Positions 34,498 to 46,445 are shown, numbered from the stretch's first letter. The stretch: DNA of 64,000 nt from Heterobilharzia americana (GCA_944470555.2 OX104127.1:161609276-161673275), one strand, 5' to 3'. Numbers and translations are program-made. The notes: generated by a model from the letters alone, not told the origin.

Positions 34498-35425
34498 GTC
34501 CCTTGGATTCCTAGTGAAACATAGCGCTTCAGTAGCACTCCTCCATTCCACTCCCTTCTCTGCAGTCTTTTCAAGCTGCTATCATGACTACCAACAAGCT
34601 CACATTTCTTCCTCACACAATCTCCTCCATGTCACCCTCACCTTGGACGCCCAACTCGTCGTTTCCCCCCTTCAGGTTCCACTCGAACAACTGGCATGGC
34701 ACGTGATGTCCCCAATCGGCCTTCTCAGTACATGCCCAGTCGATCTCCACTTCCTTCCTCTGCATATTAGTTGAGCGATAGGTTCTTCCTTCGTTAGTTC
34801 GTTACCCAGCTCCAGTGGGTTCCTTGTTGCTTATTCTCATTATTCTGCCCATCTGAGCTTCAGTAACGAGCCAGTGTAGGAAACAGTTGTTGATGAATAT
34901 CTGTAGTTTGTTGGAAATGCTTTTCGTGACGCACCGCCAACTCTTCGAACCATCACATAGAATCACTGACTTGACTGAATTAGTGTTGAAAATGCGGATG
35001 TTGTTCACACTTTATGCTGAGTGCAGTGAAGCATATCTCCACACTGGTTTCAGGTTAATGAATGCGTGTCTTGCTGTCTTTCCGATCCTGACTGGATTTG
35101 ACGTTCTCGTCTGTGCTTGTGCCGTTACCTGTAGTTGAAACGATGCTGCTTAGATAGATGAAAGAGACTACTTGCATTAAGTTTCTCCCACTGATGGCGA
35201 TTGGGGCTGGCTGTCGTTGTTGGTGGCATTGGTTGGGTATCATCATCACCTCTGTCTTTTCTACGTTTACTTGAAGTCCCGTCTTCGCTGCCTTGCCTCT
35301 TCTGTCAACTTGCTGGTGCTCGTCTATAGATCTTCAAGTTTGTGTGACACAAGTCATCGGTGAAATCCAAATCTTGTAGGATCTTTTCATTGGTTCAGCG
35401 TATCCCCCTCTTCTCGCTCCTCACT
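34494..35425 (-). mobile_element. RTE-like 3' fragment, left arm of 2.5-kb inverted pair
   Basis: Minus-strand copy whose coding frame (NSVKSVILCDGSKSWRCVTK) carries extra bases relative to the usual KSVLLYGSETWRVTK. An almost identical plus-strand copy with the same extra bases lies at 36301-37070. It ends near 35425 in the region just after the FADD equivalent. Confidence 0.85.
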
Positions 35426-35429
35426 GTTA

Positions 35430-36300
35430 TATGTATATATATATTTCAGTGAGAACAAGTAGGCAAATAGACATTGTACACGTTAAAGGAATGAATTAAA
35501 ATATACTGGCAATAACCAGTTATGAGACATACTGACATACTTACAGAGTTGAACTGATTAAATGGTATGGAATACTAAGAAAAAGATAGATGATTGTATT
35601 TATCAATGTGAATGTTACGGTCAGTGATCGAAAAAGATAGATAGATATAAAGATCTGGTAACATGATAATATCATATGCGAGAAAAATACAAATAAACAC
35701 AATTTTTTTTGCCTATAGGCATTTATTATAATGGGTCAAATAAAGGGAAATACAAACCACAGAAACATTTTATTGGTTCTACGACTTCCCTGATTTCAAC
35801 TTGTGACCAAGCCATGCGAGATGAATCAGAATAAAATATTATGATAAGGATATAATTATTACAAAATTTTCCCTTTTTTTTTTTTAATGAAATTTATTTT
35901 TACCATTGACCGAAAATTACTCTGTAGTGTTCTCTCTTTTCTACTATATATTTACACGGTATACAGCTGATAAGAATAAGTTCATGGGAAAACAGAAACA
36001 TTACCCAACTGCAGTCATCTTTTCTCCATCTTTACATTTGTATGGATTTATTTCAATTTTGTAATCAAAAAAAACAAACACTTTAGATAATATATCAGAT
36101 GCTTCAACATTACTGGTATTTTTCAAATTTTGCTATTATAGATGGATAAAAAGCACTTTAATTGAAATTCACTTTGCTTATAGTATCATTTCATTGTATA
36201 GCTTAGCTAAAAAGTGTTTTATAGACCCTTTACTCAATTTTTTTCGACTTATCATTACGTAATTACTGCATATCGAGTGAAGTTAATAATTATTACGCAT
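35430..36300. other. Spacer between inverted RTE arms, no recognised gene
   Basis: AT-rich sequence with poly-T/poly-A runs. No exon, SINE or PLE piece seen. Confidence 0.45.
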
Positions 36301-37070
36301 TATTCCATTTCTATCCAATCAACAACAGCGATGACAACAACCACCAATCACCATCAACAGGAGAAACTTAATGCAAGTAGCCTCTTTCACCTACCTAGGC
36401 AGCATCGTTTCAACTACAGGTAGCAGCACAAGCACAGACGAGAACGTCAAATCCAGTCAGGATCGGAAAAGACAGCAAGACATGTATTCATTAACCTGAA
36501 ACCAGTGTGGAGATATGCTTCACTGCACTCAGCATAAAGTGTGAACAACATCCGCATTTTCAACACTAATTCAGTCAAGTCAGTGATTCTATGTGATGGT
36601 TCGAAGAGTTGGCGGTGCGTCACGAAAAGCATCTCCAACAAACTACAGATATTCATCAACAACTGTTTCCTACACTGGCTCGTTACTGAAGCTCAGATGG
36701 GCAGAATAATGAGAATAAGCAACAAGGAACCCACTCGAGCTGGGTAACGAACCAATGAAGGAAGAACCTATCGCTCAACTAATATGCAGAGGAAGGAAGT
36801 GGAGATCGACTGGGCATGTACTGAGAAGGCCGATTGGGGACATCACGTGCCATGCCAGTTGTTCGAGTGGAACCTGAAGGGGGGAAACGACGAGTTGGGC
36901 GTCCAAGGTGAGGGTGACATGGAGGAGATTGTATGAGGAATAAAAGTGTGCTTGTTGGCAGTCATGGTATGAGCTTGAAAAGACTGCAGAGAAGGGAGTG
37001 GAATGGAGGAGTGCTACTGAATCGCTATGTTTCACTAGGAAACCAAGGGAAAAATAATAATAATAATGAA
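36301..37070 (+). mobile_element. RTE-like 3' fragment, right arm of 2.5-kb inverted pair
   Basis: Plus-strand copy matching 34494-35250 nearly base for base, including the CDGSKSWRCVTK frame change. It ends with AAACCAAGGGAAAAATAATA and an AAT tail. Its terminus is about 50 bp from the donor side of the minus-strand host exon 37120-37321, so it lies inside that gene's intron. Confidence 0.85.
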
Positions 37071-37119
37071 CAGGCAAATATTGAATAGTACATTACAGTT
37101 AACTCCATTATTAACTTAC

Positions 37120-37321
37120 TACATTTTCAGTGATCGCCTCATTTTTTAATGTTGAAAGGAGTTTAGAAGAATTGCAACCATCTAAGCATGAATTAGAGAA
37201 TTGAATTTGACCAACACTATCACATGGTGATAATTTGATTGAATCTCTTCCAATTGGTCGTCTTCTAGAATAACAACATCGTGTTAAATGTCTATGAAAA
37301 CGAGATGGTATTAATCTATAC
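37120..37321 (-). CDS. Internal exon of minus-strand host gene
   Basis: On the minus strand a good acceptor (CAATTATATTTTCAG) precedes base 37321 and a consensus donor GTAAGT starts at 37119. The 202 bases give one carry-over base plus 67 open codons: YRLIPSRFHRHLTRCC, then SRRRPIGRDSIKLSPCDSVG, then a serine- and leucine-rich end (SSKLLSTLKNEAITENV). The exon ends in phase 0. The leading G completes the CT left over by the exon at 55027-55196, making a Leu codon, so the two are probably neighbours. Basic, low-complexity character; no domain recognised. Upstream reading into LVFFYNFNYIF is intron. Confidence 0.65.
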
Positions 37322-37324
37322 CTG

Positions 37325-37842
37325 AAAATATAATTGAAATTATAAAAAAAAACTAGAAAATTAAACAATAAGATATTCATTGTTCTCATTTATTCTCACC
37401 ACAAAAAACACCAGAAAATATTTACAAGTTTAATGTCCTTATAAAACTAACATATTAGCAGAAACATAAAGTATAACCATTTCAAACAAGCTCAGACTCA
37501 TAAAGATATTATTTATATTCAAGTATTTCGATAATTGAACAACAAATTAATGTCTTCATAAACTAAAGTTCAATTGACAATCAAGTTTACAGTAGAATGT
37601 TGCTAGATACTACTTACATTTCTCATCGAAAAGACGAAAAAAAAAGGGATGAAATTGATACAATTGCGACCAACTACAGAGTAGAACTTCCAGTAAACAA
37701 AAAAAAGGGAAAACAGAATTGCTTTTTTTGCATAAATTGTGAAACGTAACCATTTCATTTCAGATGTAAGCTGATAATATCCTCCTCCTAATAAGGTAAT
37801 AGATGTTCGGCTATTGTAAACTCTTATTATTATTATCATTAT
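37325..37842. other. Intron sequence, no further exon accepted
   Basis: A minus-strand frame at 37603-37839 ends at a good donor-like GTAAGTAG (37612), but its phase does not fit the neighbouring exons and its content is poly-T derived. Confidence 0.4.
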
Positions 37843-39140
37843 TATTAGTCCCTTGGGTTCCTAGTGGAACATAGGGCTTCAGTAGCACGTCTCCACTCCA
37901 CTCTGTTCTCTGAGATCTTTTGAACCTGGTTCCACGACAGCCCACAACCTCTCATTTCCTCCTCGCACGACCTCCTCCATGTCACCCTCACCTCGGACAT
38001 CCAACTCGTCGCTTCCCATGGGGATTCCACTCGAAAGCCTGACGCGTGATGTCCTCAGTCGGCCTTCTAAGTGCATGGCCAATCCATCTCCACTTCCTCC
38101 TGCATATTTGTTGCGTGATAGGTTCTTGGTTGGTTCGTTCCCAGAGTTCCTTGTTACTTATTCTTTCTGGCCATCTGATCTTCAGTAGCGAGCGTAAGCA
38201 GTTATTGATGAATGTCTGTAGTTTGTTGGAAATCCCTTTCGTGACGCGCCAAGTCTCTGAACCATACAAGAGCACTGACTTGACGTTGGTGTTGGAAATC
38301 CGTATCTTGTTCCACATGCTGAGTGCAGTGAAGCAGATCTCCACACTGGTTTCAGGCTAATGAACACCTGTCTTGCTTTTCCGATTCTCACTTTGACATC
38401 CTCGTCTGTGCCGCCTGTAGTTGAAAAAGTGCTTCCTAGATAAGTGAACGAGGTTACTTCCTTTAAGTTTCTCCCGTTGATGGTGACTGGAGTTTGTTGT
38501 TGTTGTTGGTGGTGCGGTATCTTCATCACCTCTGTCTTCTCTATATTCACCTGAAGTCCCGTCTTCGCTGCCTCTTCTATAAACTTGTTAGTTTTGCCTG
38601 CAGATCTTCAAGTTTATGTGACATTAAGCACAAGTCATCGGTGAAATCCAAGTCTTCTAGGTTCTTTTCCGTCGTCCAGCGTATCCCCCTCTTCTCGCTC
38701 CCCACTGTTTGCTGCATGATCCAGTCCACCACAATAAGGAATATCATGGGGGATAGTAGGCAACCTTGTTTCACTCCTGTCTTCACTTCAAAAGCATCAC
38801 TGAGCTTCCCATTGTGAATTACTTGGCATGTGGCATCTTCATATAGTTGTTGAATGAGGCGGATAAAAGTTTGCGGTACTCCGTAGTATTGAAGCAGTTT
38901 CCAAATTACTTCTCGGTCGACGCTGTCAAAGGCCTTCTCAAAGTCGATGAAGTTGAGGCAGAGAGCTGATTGCCATTCTATGCTCTGTTCTATGATGATG
39001 CGAAGCGTTGCAATTTGGTCGGCACATGATTTGTACTTCCTGAAGCCTGCCTGTTCCGGTCGTAGTTTTGAATCCAGTGCATCTTTAAGCCTCTCCAGGA
39101 TGATGCGGCTTAATATTTTACTTGGGGTGGACATTGTAAA
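37843..39140 (-). mobile_element. RTE-like element, best-preserved reverse transcriptase
   Basis: Minus-strand copy with the longest intact RT frame in the window (38577-39134, 185 codons): SKILSRIILERLKDALDSKL, RPEQAGFRKYKSCADQIATL, FIDFEKAFDSVDREVIWKLL, TGVKQGCLLSPMIFLIVVDW and LDFTDDLCLMSHKLEDLQAK. The catalytic box reads FTDD instead of FADD, with both aspartates kept. After one frameshift (about 38580-38550) the C-terminal domain follows (TYLGSTFSTTGGTDEDVKV, WRRSCEEEMRGCGLSW) to the ATT tail at 37838-37848. The endonuclease is missing. Confidence 0.85.
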
Positions 39141-39309
39141 CTCTAATTTTCATAAATTCAAGTCAGAATTCACCAATGGTTGGCTATCAGGATCAAAATT
39201 TGATCAACTTAAACTAAATATGCTGATAAGTGAGTAAATGGTTAACAAAAAACAAAACTATGAAATCCCATTAAAGTAGAAAAGTGAATTTTTAAGGTTT
39301 TAGTTCCTA

Positions 39310-42300
39310 GCGGAAGACGCTTTTCATCATCATCATTAATATCAGTATAGGACCAGGCATTACTGCGTAACGGTTCATGTTGACACAGCTCACATCAGTA
39401 CATCAAGTGAAAAGGCAGTGAAGTACAGGATGAAGATAAGAAATTTCAATCAAGAGAAATATAAAGTACGAAAGGAGAGAAAGGAAGAATGAGAAAATGG
39501 TGAGATTCGATCTAGCGTCGTTACGATGAGGATAATGTATGTGCACATCTGCGCCACTAACATCTTTTCTGAGCAATATCATCTAGAATCAGTCTCCAGT
39601 CACTGGTTCCTCTTGTCTCCCGGACCCCAACCACCTAGCCTAGATCAACCCACATGGCTAAAACCAACAGTCAAAGACTTCATACACTGATGACACCTCG
39701 AGCCGGAACCTACTTCGGTCAACATTGTGCGACGGGGCAATCGTCGAGTAGGCATACGTAATACGTATCCCAACCAGCCATCTCAGTCGATGAAGGTTCA
39801 TAACCTCGTCAACTGACTTACCTCTTCTCCCTAAAACTCTACACTTCCCTTCTGCATTACTCACGTGGTGACACCACAGAATACGGCCTATACTATAATA
39901 CGAAGGCAACGGTGGTCAAACACCTGAAGCCTCCTCATGTTTTCCACCTTCAGTGGCCATGTTTCACAGCCATACAGTACAACAGAGTGCACTGCTGTGC
40001 AGTACACGTGACCCTTAATAGACAATCGGATATCACGGCGGTGCTGTAAGTGACGTAAGTAGGCGAAAGCCAATCGAACTTGTTGTATTCGTGTAGACAC
40101 TTCATCAGTCACTGAGCCATCAGGGCTGATCTTACTTCCCAGGTAAGTGAAGTGGTCGACACACTCTATCACTACACTCTCTATTGTTAGCCGTGGCACT
40201 GTTGAAGACCAATCGTTGGGCGAAAATATGCATTTAGGTGATGAGAAACGCATCCCAAGCATTCTCAAATTGCCACTCAAAGTGTTCAGAAGACTCTGCA
40301 TGTTGTCAGTGTCTTCACCTAACAGGACTACGTCATCTGCATATTCTAGGTCTAACGAAATTCAGTTCAGGATTTTACTGGATACTGGGCAATGCAGTGG
40401 TGGCTGGAGGCCAGTTAAACTGCTCCTCGAAGTGTTCTGCCCGTCGTCCCAGTCATCTTCCCTTCTAGTGAATCGCAGATCCATCCTTCTCCACTATAGC
40501 CTCACCAACTGTTGTTGACTTTTTCCCCCCAGTCTCCTTATTAATTCTAAATAACTGTCTACTATTGCCGATCATCACCGCCTTTTCTATCTCAGCCTTC
40601 GCTGCCCACCAATGTTTGCGATCGTTGCGTAGACGTTTTCTCAATCTACTTTTAAGTTGCGCTTGCTCTTCATTGTACTCAGAGCCTGCAGAGATGCGTT
40701 CATGTGCATCCATTAGTTCGGAAGAAGCTGTTGATATTCACTGGCTCTTTTTAGCCACTATTTCGGAGTCGGTTACGGTCTTCAGTGCTGCTTTCACAGC
40801 AGACTCGAGATGGCACCAAGTTTCTTCTGGATGAGTGATAGTCTTCTGTTGCGATAACTGACTAGTCAACTTCTCACTGAACACAGCTTTGGTGTTTTCG
40901 TTGACCAACAGCACTCGTAGTGGTTTCGTTGCCAAATTTTTCTTACGTCCATTGAGACACAGGCATATACACGCTCAGATCAAAGTGTGGTCGCTATTCA
41001 AACACGTGCTCTAGAAGGGGGGACAGTTTTCCACCGATCCTATCCAGCGATGAGTGATAGCAACGTGGTCTATCTGTGTCCATCGCTGAGTTGAGGTCGG
41101 TAAACAATGTCTTTCTTCATGTCTGAAATTTGTGCTGGCTAAAAATAGGCGGTCATCTGAGCACAGTTGTAGTAGGGGATCACTGTTATCTGTTTGTTCA
41201 GCCGTGACTCCGGAAGTGCCACCTAAGTGCCTTTCTGCCTCTCTCAGTCTACCCACCTGTGCATTGAAGTTGCCTGCAACAACCACCATGTCCGAACGTT
41301 TGGATTTGGAGAGGAGGCTAGACAGTTTACGGTAGAACTCGTCCTTCACTTCATCCGAGCTGCAGTCAGTGGTTGCGTAAGCAGAGATTACAAAGAGACA
41401 ACGGCGAGTCTCACTATTTTTTTTAGCTAACACTGTACCGTTCAGCCGGGCATCGCAGAGGTGACAACCAACTGGGATCCAGTCTAGTAGTGAGTTTTCT
41501 GCCCTAGCGCTTAATGCTATGCCTACACCCGCAAGACTGCGAGAGCTAGCTATTGAATCTTCAGAAACTCGAAGGGTGAATTTTGAGGATTCACCAGATT
41601 GGTCGGAGAGGTCAGTTGAATAACCAAACTTGGATCCTGAATGTGTGTCTAACAAACACAGCACAAATCCATGCCTTGAGTTGCTAGAGTTTTTGGCAAA
41701 GAAGCCTGTTGACCAATTTGACGGAAGGTGCGGACATTGAAGGCTGCGGTGTGTAATTTGGAGTGTATTTAAGGAGACTAAGGATGCTGTATTGTGGACT
41801 AAGATCTTTGTCAAAGGCTGCAGAGGTAGGAGAAATTGAAGATGATGTAGTATCGTTAGCTGAGAGACGTGAAGGAAGATTAGAAGGTAATGATGGGGGA
41901 GGTGGATAGCAGTCAGAGGAAACTTGAGCGCTGATAGAGTTGTGAGTGTGGTTGACACTTCCCGGTTGCCCACACCGTGGAAGGCTATTTCTTCTTAATG
42001 TACCTGAAAGAGAATTATGCGACCACAGAGCACGTCGAACATCTGCTTGAGGTCTGTCACACGCAGCCTTGTGTGTATGATAACTTCGAACTTTTGCATT
42101 TTTGGGGCAGGATGGTCGAGAACAAACGATAAATGAACCAACACCGTCGACCCGGCAGACCGTGGGGTATGGTGGAGTCTGTTATTTTTAGTGCCGACCT
42201 TTTCTAACCCCCCTTCCACTGAGAAGACAGCATCGGCATGGCACTGCTGGTCATGCAAGAGAAACACCTTACTGCTGTCACACCCCATCCAGCTAGCAGC

Positions 42301-42360
42301 AGTACGACTTCGCCCTCAGACCCCATCATAGTGTAGCAATTTACACTATAACGGTAACTG
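39310..42360 (-). mobile_element. LINE-B, longest copy, RT core deleted
   Basis: Minus-strand non-LTR element. The 320-codon frame at 41011-41973 carries the AP-endonuclease: GVGIALSARAENSLLDWIPV, RCLFVISAYATTDCSS, MVVVAGNFNAQVGRL (usual GDFN now GNFN, a likely catalytic loss), WTQIDHVAITHRW, with the SDH block in another frame. 40465-40935 is the linker before RT (DRKHWWAAKAEIEKAVMIGN). Next the sequence jumps to LEYADDVVLLGEDTDNMQSL at about 40350, so RT blocks before YADD are deleted. 39658-40301 is the C-terminal region. 41995-42288 is an upstream frame of unknown role. The 3' end has a GATGATGATG tail near 39320. Confidence 0.85.
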
Positions 42361-42699
42361 CTTCTTGTCTAACCACTATCCAACAGACCTTTGTGGTATG
42401 GTAGGACCTCGAGAGAACAAGCGTTCCACCAGCATAGCTCGTTGGGTCATTGTGATAGGCAAGCCCAACCACCATGTCAGTTGCTTTTTCAATGAAATTA
42501 AATCCAGAAAGACAAAATCAACGGATAATCGCGTAAAGAAGTGCACCTGTTCAAGCTGCCACATTTCAAAGTAGCATGAAAAGAAAACCTCAGTAGAAAA
42601 AAAAGTCATGTGAAGCTAAATAAAAGTGTAAGTCAGAAAAAAGATATTGAGAATTGAGGTTAGTGGAAATGGTCAAACTACAGAAGGCACCATTGTGAT

Positions 42700-43250
42700 C
42701 GATTTTCAACCCAACCACAGGGGGTCTGTAGCTAACATTTTGAGGACCCCAAACAAGTATTCCATACTATGTATGGTTTAGATGAACGACCTCATTGAGT
42801 GCCTTACTTAGTAATCTTCGCCTAACGTCAAGATTGCTAACATCGTGATTCAATCAGATCCAAGAACTGCTACAAAGACACCTGTGATTATAAGCCTAGG
42901 ATCTCTTCATATCTCTACTTTCATCGGCATATCTCACACTCGTATAATATCACAAGGTGAACTGTAGCGCAGAATACTTGTCCTTTAACAGGTGATCAGA
43001 TATATCGTCAGCGGGTGCAAGAAATGATGACTATTGGTAAAAGCTAACCGAACTTTCTGTGTACAAGCTGAGAGATACCGTCAGTAGCCAACTCACTTAA
43101 GCTTATACAGTTTCCCATGTAAGTGAAGTGGTCAACACACTACCAATCCACTCCCTATCCTTATGTTAGGAGTCGGTGTAAACCAATAAAGTTCCTACTC
43201 CATCTCTGGTAAACATGGTTACTTAAGATGAAGAAGAACATGAAAAAGGT
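42700..43250 (-). mobile_element. LINE-B 3' coding fossil
   Basis: Minus-strand, heavily decayed. It follows the nucleotide order of 39900-40250 (GTGAACTGTAGCGCAGAATA, then GTAAGTGAAGTGGTCAACAC). It lies about 340 bp upstream of the full copy's 5' end, so it is a separate insertion. Confidence 0.6.
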
Positions 43251-43599
43251 TAAAGTGTTCAACCACTGTTGTTTTTGAAGTATTGGTCGCATGTTATAGG
43301 ATCATTTGTGTGAGTAATGCATAAATTAAGAGTAGAGTATTGAGTTAAAGATGAGTGAATATGCGAATTCTAACTGATTTTCTGTTCTGTAAAGAGATTT
43401 AGAATTTTAGTCCCACTTTAATACGACTTACAAATTTCACTAATAAGGCTGAAAAATTTCATATGACGAAAAATGGTTTAGTGTACACAACAAATATTGA
43501 TCTTTTTTTGCGAGCGTTTCTTCTTAAGCCTCAATATTATTTACATGTAACACTAGAAATGTGTATGTATACCCGTGTATATAAACTAAATTAAATTAT
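43251..43599. other. No recognisable feature
   Basis: AT-rich spacer. No exon or repeat recognised. Confidence 0.45.
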
Positions 43600-43925
43600 T
43601 GAATTTTTGGGGAAGTTGTGGAGATTTGGAAATATTTCAAGTTGTTATTCATCGTTAACTGTCATGATTTGGAGGAACAAAGCAAAACCTGGAAGCATTG
43701 GACAGCTATTTCGCCCTAGTATGCGACTCCTCAACAACTTGAAATATTTCCAAATCTCCACAACTCCCTCAAAAATCCAACTGAACTGATGCACATTGGT
43801 GACTAGCGTCGAGAGGTATTCCCGAAGTTCCAATGAAAATTCGTGACCGGTAAAGTCAAAGCCTGATGGTCGTGAGGACAGTTGCTCAACGATGACATTA
43901 GGTGGTGGTTGTGCTATATCGTAAA
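43600..43925 (-). mobile_element. HH-SINE 2, rearranged copy
   Basis: Minus-strand copy with a degraded hammerhead at 43695-43738 (box UUGAGGA, GAAAU). The tRNA-like part has been replaced by an inverted copy of the element's own 3' end: AACTTGAAATATTTCCAAAT at 43735-43754 mirrors 43628-43650. The 5' region then continues normally. Confidence 0.65.
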
Positions 43926-44084
43926 TTAAATTATTATTAATTTATTGCACAAAATGATTATTCATATTTAGTAAATGAATTTCCAACTTTTTCGGATTCT
44001 AAAAATCTATCAGATTACAATAAACATTATCACCGAAAATGATATCAACATGATAAACTTTATTGCATAGTTGGCAACTCCCGT

Positions 44085-44215
44085 TTACCAGTAGCCAAGT
44101 GGATCACGTTTTAGCATATACGGTGATAGGTACTGGGTTACTTACTGAGCGAGTCACAAATAGGACGAAACGTGAGTCCTGGATTCCCCTGTTAGCCAAT
44201 AAATAGACTACAGTA
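44085..44215 (+). mobile_element. SMalpha-like hammerhead fossil
   Basis: Plus-strand piece with CTGAGCGAGTCACAAATAGG, then ACGAAACGTGAGTCCTGG. GAAA and the 3' strand of stem II are kept; one inserted base breaks the CUGANGA box. Confidence 0.6.
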
Positions 44216-44389
44216 GTAAACTTTAATTTTAATGATAGCACAATGTGAATTTTCAGAACACAATCGCATGAATTGAGAAGGAATAGTAAGAGAAATTCAC
44301 TCAGCAACCTTGTGCACGCTTATAGAGTCGAGGGAGAGCAACACATATTGCTTAACTACAAATGATATCATCTGACTGCCCAGACCTTG

Positions 44390-44465
44390 GTAGAAAGAGC
44401 GGTGTTCGAACCCGTAATCCATCAGTTGAAAGGTAATTACCTAGACCAATGAACGACAGCTAGTA
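44390..44465 (-). mobile_element. tRNA-like SINE fragment
   Basis: Contains GTGTTCGAACCCGTAATCCA, a B-box-like core, with no other preserved part. Confidence 0.3.
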
Positions 44466-44688
44466 TGAAGTTGTATAATAACGATTGAATTCAACGTACG
44501 CAACAATGACTTTGAACAACCAATCAAATGAAACTGAACTATGCGAAACAGCACTAGCAACTAACTGCATGAAACTCCATATTAACACCATTTTTCAGTA
44601 TTCTTCAGACAATGAACTTATAAGAATGCAGAAAGTCCACTCAATGTAGAAGAAATATGACTGTTAAGCAGCATAGGAAAGCTAGTAA

Positions 44689-45360
44689 CCATACATAAAG
44701 AATATATCAGAAATCACGACAAGATTACTGAAACCGCTTGGAATTAGTGTAGCTCATAAACCAACAAATTCCCTCCAAACACTATTATGCGGACCAAAGG
44801 ATGCAACAACCAAAGAAGACAAACCAAACATCATTTTGAAAATCAACTGCAATAGCTGCAGTCAACACTATATTGGACAAAGTGGTCGCCCTCTTCGACT
44901 TCGTCTACATGAACACCAATTGGCTATTAAACACCACGACATTTCATCACTCATTTCAATGCATGTGGATAACAATTATGGACATGAATTCAATTTCGAC
45001 AATGTAGAAATGTTGGAAGGAGGGAGGAAACACAAAGAATATCAGAGAATTCCTAGAAGCTTGGCATTCAGGTCAGTCAGCAATCAACAGATGTATAGAC
45101 ATAGACCCAATCTATCAACCAATAAGAAAGATGATAAACGACAGAAAGGTCAGAGGTAAAGCAGAGGGACAGTCAACAGGAAAATCTATACAGTCGGTCA
45201 ATGGCACAACAATCGAAGGAAACAACCAATCACAGACCGCTTCGTCAAGGCAAGCTACTAAATTACTGACAGAGAGATATTGACAGCTCACTCCATACTA
45301 AAGTTAGTGTTGATGATGTCGTCTAGAAAGACGATGAAAGCTTCATGATTGAACAACCCA
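44689..45360 (+). mobile_element. Penelope-like element, longest open GIY-YIG frame
   Basis: The plus strand is open from 44689 to a stop after 45159 (about 156 codons). Order: PYIKNISEITTRLLKPLGIS and VAHKPTNSLQTLLCGPKD (linker), INCNSCSQHYIGQSGRPLRL and RLHEHQLAIKHHD (GIY-YIG core with Y-I-G, R and H/E residues), then SSLISMHVDNNYGHEFNFDN. No RT domain remains upstream. A hammerhead-like fold lies at 45310-45340. A second decayed copy of this lineage is at 55450-55920. Confidence 0.8.
45310..45340 (+). ncRNA. Hammerhead-like motif at PLE 3' side
   Basis: UUGAUGA (45310-45316; C3 changed to U) is followed by a strong stem II, GUCGUCU (45318-45324) with AGACGAU (45329-45335), and GAAA (45336-45339). 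PLEs are known to carry hammerheads in their terminal repeats. The C3 change should impair cleavage. Confidence 0.5.
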
Positions 45361-45364
45361 GCTC

Positions 45365-45879
45365 AGAGAACCACAATACAACCGAGACCATCCATCTGAG
45401 CTACAAATATTCTCCACTATTTCAAAGCTGGTAACAGCTACTTATTCAGGTGTACCGTTTAACATTTAAAAAAAAAATTTTCACAATGGAACTTTGTCAC
45501 CGTTTGTTACATCTGTTATTAGACGTTGTCTGAGCGAAAATAGTTATCCACATAAGTTCATTGATAATTACGGTGGGATAGAAGTGAAGAGAACCAAGTG
45601 CAGCACAATTGATAAGAAGCTCATCTACCTTACACCTTGTCTTCAAAGGGGATGAAGTTTTATATGAATGAATCATACACTGAGTACTGAATTTTAAAAA
45701 AGCCTATCCAGCCACCAATTTAGTCTTTGCATATTAGATTGAATGCTCACTGAGTTAATCCAAAGTGGACAAATTTCTAACTTTTATTACCTCCAACTGT
45801 ATCTAATAATCCACATGTATGTGGCTAAGCATATACATTGGAAAAATAAAGAAAGGAGTTCTTATCCATATTTATGAAC
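45365..45879. other. No recognisable feature
   Basis: Spacer between a PLE and HH-SINE 2 copies. No gene recognised. Confidence 0.4.
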
Positions 45880-46200
45880 ATATCTTGAAGAATCATTGGG
45901 AACCTGGGAGCATTGGACAACCACAGTGCGCACTCATGACCCCGTCAGGGATCGAATCTAGGAACTTCAGGTTCCACGCTAGCACGTTACCATTGATGCA
46001 TTGGGTGGGAATCCAGTGATCCAGTGATATAGCGTGACCTTTATCCAATGCCGTCGTTAGGTAACTGTCCTGATGTTCGACTTAGTTGACTCCACTGGTC
46101 ACGACTTCTCACAGAAACTTCAGGAATCATCTCTAGAAGCTACTGACCAATAAGCGCTAGATTAATTCTATCTGGAGTTTTGTGGGTGCTTATTTATTGA
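45880..46200 (-). mobile_element. HH-SINE 2 copy with deleted hammerhead
   Basis: Minus-strand copy. ACCTGGGAGCATTGGACA runs straight into CAGTGCGCACTCATGACC, so about 40 bases of the hammerhead core are lost. The B-box complement GGGATCGAATC (45950-45960) and the 5' region are kept. Confidence 0.65.
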
Positions 46201-46217
46201 TTTTAGGTTAGAATTCG

Positions 46218-46445
46218 CCATGGAATGACATCAGTTGAAAAAACATTGGAAATCTGGGAGCACTGGAGAGCTGTTTCGTCCTAGTCTAGGACTCATCGAC
46301 AGTATGCACCCATAACCTCACCAGGGATCGGACCTAGAAACTAAACACCTGTTCAATGCTTCCAGATCTCTAATATTTCTCCAACTGATATTACTACATG
46401 ATAAACACCAACCATAAATCAATAAATTTCTACGAACCTGAAAAT
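46218..46445 (-). mobile_element. HH-SINE 2 fragment with near-intact hammerhead
   Basis: The minus-strand hammerhead at 46255-46310 has a perfect stem II (GUCCUAG/CUAGGAC) and GAAA, with the box changed to UCGAUGA. To the right, 46345-46445 is a short inverted partner (GTTCAATGCTTCCAGATCTC). Confidence 0.6.

Noticed and set aside
36214..36423. Plus-strand 69-codon frame with Thr/His runs
   Set aside because: Partly RTE in another frame; no independent support.
37603..37839. Possible extra exon of the minus-strand host gene
   Set aside because: Good donor, but phase conflicts with the neighbouring exons and the content is mostly poly-T derived.
41132..41430. Plus-strand frames of 67 codons
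   Set aside because: Antisense shadows of the LINE-B endonuclease frame.
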